A stretch of 24,824 bases of DNA from DASUGM01 sp036274055 (GTDB lineage: Bacteria; Acidobacteriota; Vicinamibacteria; Vicinamibacterales; SCN-69-37): the NCBI GenBank assembly GCA_036274055.1, contig DASUGM010000062.1, forward strand, positions 1 through 24,824, read 5' to 3'. Under the pieces are notes generated by a model. It searched no databases and had not been told where the DNA came from. It saw only the letters and a list, made by a program, of their open reading frames with translations. Position numbers and translations under genes: made by a program. This document shows, piece by piece, positions 21,210-24,824 of this stretch (position 1 is the first letter of the stretch; each line of letters opens with the position of its first letter).

Positions 21210-22472
21210 ATGTTGCTCGCGATCAGCCTTGCGGTCGGGATCGCCGGCGTGCAGACCGTCGACCCGCTCGAAGGCGTCATCGTGCGCGCAGTGAACGTCG
21301 CCGGGCTGCGCAATCTGACCGCCGAGTTCGTCGAACGCCATCTGTCGACCAAGCCAGGCGCACCGTTTCACCGCGCGGCCGTCGACGCCGATCGCCGGCG
21401 TCTCGACGAGCTGCGCGTCTTTTCATCGGTGGCGATCGCACCCCGGCTCGACCGCGACGCGGTGGTCGTCGACATCACGGTCGCGGAGACCTTTCGCGTC
21501 CTGCCGGTCGTGGTCTTTCGTGTCACCGACGAAAACGGCCTCAGCGCCGGACCCGGCGTGAAAGTCATCGACCTGTTTGGTCAAGGCGAGCAGCTGGGAG
21601 TAGCGACCCGCTTCGGCGGCGAAACCGCGTTAGCCGTCACGCTGGATTCGACGACGATCACGCCGTCGACCGTGGCGTGGCATGGCGGGTTCAGCGATAC
21701 CCACCGGCGAAACACCGTCTTCGACTTCGACGAGCATGCGCTGACCACCGACGTCCGTGTCTCGCACAACCTGTCTCGCGGTCTGCGCTTCGGCGTGGCC
21801 GGTGACTTGACGTTGCTCGACACGGGTTCGTCGGGCGCGTCGTTGTCTGCCGACGGCACTGACGTGATCCCGACGGTCGGCGGCTTTCTTTCACTCGATA
21901 CGCTCGATTCGTCCACGGACCCGCGGATTGGCACGTGGGCGGAAGTGCAGGTCGATCACCTCTTCGGCGACGCGAACTCGTGGACGTTGACCCTCGACGG
22001 ACGTCGATTTCAACGGCTCAGCGCCAGGCACGGGCTCGCCGCGTTCGGCCTGGCCACGTTGCAGAGCGGCGAGGTCGGCGTGAGCCTGCCGACGTATCTG
22101 CAATTCGCGCTCGGCGGCGGCAACAGCATCCGCGGCTGGGACCTGGACTCCCGGCGCGGCCGCAATCAGTTCATCGCCAGCCTCGAGTACACCTTCGTCG
22201 CGCAGCCGGTGACGCCCTTTTCAGTCGCCGATTTCAACTTCTACGCCGGCTTGCAAGTCGTCGGATTTGCCGACCTCGGCGTCGCCTGGAACAGCAGCGA
22301 CGACTTCAACACGTCGTCGGCGATCGACGGCTACGGCGTCGGCGTTCGGTTTCTGGTGCCGTTCGTCGACGTGATCAGGATTGACGTCGCCTGGGGCCAG
22401 CCCGGGCGCGGCGCGATCGGATACTTCGGCGTGTCGCTCAAAGCGGCGCGGCAGCGCCAGCGGGTGCGATGA
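21210..22472 (+). CDS. Omp85-type outer-membrane protein with one POTRA domain
   Basis: This 420-residue protein has a short signal peptide (1-14) and one POTRA-like domain (about residues 22-95; GVIVRAVNVAGLRNLTAEFV and VFSSVAIAPRLDRDAVVVDI are typical of its first and last strands). A C-terminal barrel of the BamA/TamA surface-antigen type follows. The conserved barrel loop appears as GGGNSIRGWDLD (about 302-313). Members insert or secrete other proteins at the outer membrane; with one POTRA it resembles the small two-partner or patatin-type variants, but no secreted partner is adjacent. It starts 12 nt after the lipocalin-like gene, without an evident ribosome-binding site, and its end overlaps the next gene by four bases (ATGA). 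Unlike the barrel at 7610-8839, it retains a POTRA domain. Confidence 0.88.
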   Translation: MLLAISLAVGIAGVQTVDPLEGVIVRAVNVAGLRNLTAEFVERHLSTKPGAPFHRAAVDADRRRLDELRVFSSVAIAPRLDRDAVVVDITVAETFRVLPVVVFRVTDENGLSAGPGVKVIDLFGQGEQLGVATRFGGETALAVTLDSTTITPSTVAWHGGFSDTHRRNTVFDFDEHALTTDVRVSHNLSRGLRFGVAGDLTLLDTGSSGASLSADGTDVIPTVGGFLSLDTLDSSTDPRIGTWAEVQVDHLFGDANSWTLTLDGRRFQRLSARHGLAAFGLATLQSGEVGVSLPTYLQFALGGGNSIRGWDLDSRRGRNQFIASLEYTFVAQPVTPFSVADFNFYAGLQVVGFADLGVAWNSSDDFNTSSAIDGYGVGVRFLVPFVDVIRIDVAWGQPGRGAIGYFGVSLKAARQRQRVR

Positions 22473-23497
22473 TGGCACGGCCTGGCACGATCATCGGCGC
22501 AATCATGCTCGTCGTGCTCGCCAGCACGCCGGCGCTGGCGCAGCCGAAAACCGATGTGATTACGCTCGTCAACGGTGACCGCATCACCGGCGAGATCGTC
22601 CGTCTGTCGCGGGGCCGGCTCGAGCTGAAGACCGACGACGCCGGCACCATCTACATCGAATGGGACAACGTCGCCCGGCTGCAGGCGACGCGTCAGTTCG
22701 AGGTCGAGACCACGACCCGGCAGCGTCTCTATGGCGCGCTTGCGACACCCAGCGATCGACGGCTTCAAATCGGCGCGATCCCGACCCTCCTGCCGCTTGA
22801 CGAGATCACGCAGATCGCGCCGATCAATGCCGGCTTCTGGGCGAAGCTCGAAGGCGCGGTCGACGCCGGCTTTTCGTACACGCGATCCAGTGGGGTCGCG
22901 CAAGTCAACCTCAGCGGCGACGTGCGCTACCGTCGGCCTGAGTTTCTCATCCACTTGAACGGTTCGGCGACGGTGACCGATCAAAACAATGGCGACCAAA
23001 CCGACGACCGCGCCGCGGTTGAACTCGCGTATGCGCGATACCGTGGTCCGAACTGGTTCATCGCCGGCGCGACGCGGTTCGAGAGCAACGAGAGCCTGGG
23101 GCTGAAGCTACGTTCGCAGCTCGGCGGCCTGCTCGGGCGGCGCCTGATCAGCACCAACCGGGCCCAGATGCAGGCCGGAGCCGGCCTCGTCGGCAACGAC
23201 GAACAGGGCGTGGACACGGAAGCGACGCAGAACATCGAGGGTCTGCTGTCGTTCACGACCTCGTTCTACTCGTACGACGGGTCGAAGACGAACCTCGATT
23301 TCGCGTTCCAGTACTATCCGAGTTTGAGCAACTGGGGCCGCCAGCGCGTGCAACTCGACACCAGCTTCAAGCGCGACCTCTACAAAGACCTCAACTCTTC
23401 CCTGAATCTGTTCTTCACGTTCGACAGCAAGCCGCCGAATCCGAGCGCCGCCCGCAGCGACCTCGGTATAACCTTGTCGTTCGGCTGGTCGTTCTGA
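22469..23497 (+). CDS. DUF481 outer-membrane protein
   Basis: This 342-residue protein begins with a signal peptide (about 1-25, IIGAIMLVVLASTPALAQ). An SH3-like strand set follows, typical of DUF481-type proteins (ITLVNGDRITGEIVRLSRGRL near 30-50, and IYIEWDNVARLQ near 60-71). From about residue 120 the chain is a predicted outer-membrane barrel, with alternating strands (VDAGFSYTRSSGVAQVNLSG near 130-149) and the last strand SDLGITLSFGWSF ending in Phe. The DUF481 family is a salt-induced or putative outer-membrane group of unknown function. The ATG overlaps the upstream stop by four bases, so the two are translationally coupled. It is the last gene of the 20679 operon and converges with the next gene, 18 nt away. 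Confidence 0.87.
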   Translation: MMARPGTIIGAIMLVVLASTPALAQPKTDVITLVNGDRITGEIVRLSRGRLELKTDDAGTIYIEWDNVARLQATRQFEVETTTRQRLYGALATPSDRRLQIGAIPTLLPLDEITQIAPINAGFWAKLEGAVDAGFSYTRSSGVAQVNLSGDVRYRRPEFLIHLNGSATVTDQNNGDQTDDRAAVELAYARYRGPNWFIAGATRFESNESLGLKLRSQLGGLLGRRLISTNRAQMQAGAGLVGNDEQGVDTEATQNIEGLLSFTTSFYSYDGSKTNLDFAFQYYPSLSNWGRQRVQLDTSFKRDLYKDLNSSLNLFFTFDSKPPNPSAARSDLGITLSFGWSF

Positions 23498-23515
23498 TTC
23501 GCTGCAGCGCCGCGG

Positions 23516-24421
23516 CTACTTGCGCATCCACGCGTAGTTGTACGACACGCCCAACGACCAGAAGTCGCCGCCGAGCCGGGTGTGCGCGCCGCCGCTGAGC
23601 GCGACCCGGAGTTGCTGCCGGCCGGCGGGAATGGCGATGGTCGCGCCGACGCGAGAGTTCTGCTGCTCTTCCAGAGCCTTCGTGCCATTGGTGGTGACGC
23701 GGCCGCCGCGCCAGAAATTGACATCGCCGGCGAGCCAGAAATTCGGCCGGATCGTGTAGATCGCGTGCCCCTGGAACGTCGCGATCATCGCCTGTTCGCG
23801 CCGGCCGCCGCTGAGGAAATTGGTGTTGTCGGTGAACGCCACCATGCCGATGTCGCCTTCGAAGGTCCAGTGCCCGCGCCGGCGCGACACCCCGATTTCC
23901 GGCTTGAACGACCAGCGGTTGGTGCCGATGTTGATGACCTTGGTCTCGTCGTACTCGCCGACCGGAATGCCGACAGCCAAACCGAACCCGACGATCGTCG
24001 ACCAGCGGTAGGCGGCGAACTCCTTCAACGACATCGCGCGCGCGCCGTACAGATTCGTCGCCAGCCGCACGCCCAGATCGCCGAGACCAGTCCGCGTCCG
24101 TTCCTGGAATTCGTCCATCAGCATCCCCTGGACGTGACCATGCACGACCGGGACGATGATGCCCGCATGCGCGTAGCGACCGAACAGACTGAAGGAGCGG
24201 ATGTAGCCGATCGCGGCGAGGCTAATCGTGGCGTGGCCGTCCTCAATCGGCAGGGACGGATCGAACGTGATGTCGCCCTTGTTGAAGTTCGCGATCAGCG
24301 TGACGACGTTGAGGCCGACCGGGCCAGGCGTGTACGCCCCAGGCACCAGATCCTGCGCATAGAGGAGTGGCGTCGTGACGATCCACGAGGCCAGCGTCAG
24401 CAGCGCGATTCGGGAATTCAC
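23516..24421 (-). CDS. outer-membrane protein of the phenol MetA-pathway family
   Basis: This 301-residue protein has a signal peptide (about 1-22, IALLTLASWIVTTPLLYAQ) and the beta-strand pattern of the 'putative MetA-pathway of phenol degradation' family, which are outer-membrane proteins without proof of phenol metabolism. Family-like segments are DLVPGAYTPGPVGLNVVTL (about 24-42), AVGIPVGEYDETKVINIGTN (about 149-168), RWSFKPEIGVSR and the terminal SLGVSYNYAWMRK. Here there is no nearby aromatic degradation gene, so the family name should not be read as a pathway assignment. The start is a GTG; a TATCAT box lies 14 nt before it, and a palindrome (24418-24437) covers the start codon. A hairpin (24448-24473) separates it from the next gene upstream. 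Confidence 0.85.
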   Translation of the reverse strand: MNSRIALLTLASWIVTTPLLYAQDLVPGAYTPGPVGLNVVTLIANFNKGDITFDPSLPIEDGHATISLAAIGYIRSFSLFGRYAHAGIIVPVVHGHVQGMLMDEFQERTRTGLGDLGVRLATNLYGARAMSLKEFAAYRWSTIVGFGLAVGIPVGEYDETKVINIGTNRWSFKPEIGVSRRRGHWTFEGDIGMVAFTDNTNFLSGGRREQAMIATFQGHAIYTIRPNFWLAGDVNFWRGGRVTTNGTKALEEQQNSRVGATIAIPAGRQQLRVALSGGAHTRLGGDFWSLGVSYNYAWMRK

Positions 24422-24437
24422 GACGGTCGCCGTGAAT
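24418..24437. promoter_or_regulatory. operator-like 20-bp palindrome over the start of the MetA-family gene
   Basis: TTCACGACGGTCGCCGTGAA is symmetric at 16 of 20 positions and covers the GTG at 24421 and the region up to the -10 box TATCAT (24436-24441, minus strand). A repressor bound there would block transcription start. Its half-sites resemble the enhancer dyads, but the spacing is two bases longer. Confidence 0.45.
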
Positions 24438-24447
24438 GATACCTGAC

Positions 24448-24473
24448 GGGAGCGCCGCGCCGGCGGCGCTCCC
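24448..24473. terminator. hairpin between the last two leftward genes
   Basis: GGGAGCGCCG (24448-24457) pairs perfectly with CGGCGCTCCC (24464-24473) around a 6-nt loop, 11 nt beyond the stop of the gene ending at 24485. No T run follows on the minus strand, so it may be a stabilising hairpin rather than a classical terminator. Confidence 0.6.
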
Positions 24474-24484
24474 GCCGGAAGAAA

Positions 24485-24824
24485 CTAGAAGCGGAAGCCG
24501 AACGTGATCGGGTAGTAGTAACCGGTGGCTTTCCGGCTGGTGGTGTTGCCCGTCAGCGGGTTGGTCGCGCTGACTTCCGGGCCTGCCACGTAGTGGTACT
24601 TGAAATCGACGTAGAACTCCGCGGTCTCGGCGATCTTGAAGCCGACGCCGCCGCCGATGTTGTATCCGAAGTCCCAGCCGCCGCGTTCGCCGATGACCTC
24701 GTTGATCGGGTAGGTGCCGCAGATGTAGAAATACGGATCGCAGATGATGCCTGATCCGACGTACTGCGTGATCTCCACGCTGCGATTGTAGGAACCCAGG
24801 CCGCCGACGACGTAGAACCGGGCC
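24485..24824 (-). CDS. outer-membrane barrel protein, C-terminal part (cut by window end)
   Basis: About 112 residues of the C-terminal part are visible and the frame is open to the window edge, so the start lies outside. The sequence is a chain of beta hairpins: ARFYVVGGLGSYNR at the edge, then a loop with two cysteines (ICDPYFYICGTYPI) that may form a disulfide, WDFGYNIGGGVGFKI, AEFYVDFKYHYVAG, and the last strand YYPITFGFRF, ending in Phe as outer-membrane proteins do. It resembles small eight-stranded OmpA/opacity-like barrels. A GTG at 24778 could be misread as a start, but coding continues upstream of it. Confidence 0.78.
   Translation of the reverse strand, partial: ARFYVVGGLGSYNRSVEITQYVGSGIICDPYFYICGTYPINEVIGERGGWDFGYNIGGGVGFKIAETAEFYVDFKYHYVAGPEVSATNPLTGNTTSRKATGYYYPITFGFRF

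Overview
The window comes from a high-GC, Gram-negative chromosome. GTG starts are frequent, outer-membrane barrel proteins are abundant, and many secreted proteins of unknown function carry clear signal peptides. The NarL-type regulators, the sensor kinase with an ABC-substrate-binding-like sensor region, the DUF4136 protein and the lineage-type secreted proteins together suggest Acidobacteriota, perhaps Vicinamibacteria. That placement is inferred from gene content, not proven. I see no rRNA, tRNA, CRISPR array, insertion sequence or phage gene.

Layout. Positions 11-2831 hold a regulatory block: a NarL/LuxR-type response regulator, a receiver-only protein and a GAF-AAA+-Fis sigma54 activator. 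A convergent STAS protein (2833-3081) follows. Next come a secreted protein and an MscS-type channel (3496-5778). A leftward group holds a secreted kinase-like protein and an Omp85-type barrel (5789-8839). A leftward operon (11510 to 8929) encodes an anaerobic sulfatase-maturase-type radical SAM enzyme, a DUF4239 membrane protein and a secreted protein. Rightward are a DUF4136 protein, a large sensor kinase and secreted proteins (11700-19491), interrupted by one small leftward Cys/His protein (14530-14751). A leftward DUF202 cluster (19610-20629) follows, then a rightward lipocalin-like / Omp85 / DUF481 operon (20679-23497), and finally two leftward outer-membrane proteins, the last cut by the window end.

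The main discovery candidate is a compact sigma54 regulon. Sequences fitting the -24/-12 consensus (TGGC-N7-TTGC) precede the STAS gene, the radical SAM gene, the 3496 gene, the 16264 gene and an apparently gene-free stretch at 14892, with a weaker one at 20639. In four of them a 16-bp dyad resembling T(C/G)ACGGCATGTNGTGA lies 64-65 bp upstream of the -12 cytosine. The sixth has a similar dyad about one helical turn closer. The obvious candidate binding protein is the sigma54 activator at 1242-2831. Three of these promoters would start transcription only 3-9 nt before the start codon.

A second theme is near-leaderless sigma70-type transcription: TAGTAT/TATCAT/TAAGAT-like -10 boxes sit 6-14 nt before several start codons. 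This resolves starts that would otherwise be called too far upstream. Several palindromic intergenic elements (8869-8917, 15040-15144, 19504-19574, 24448-24473) separate transcription units.
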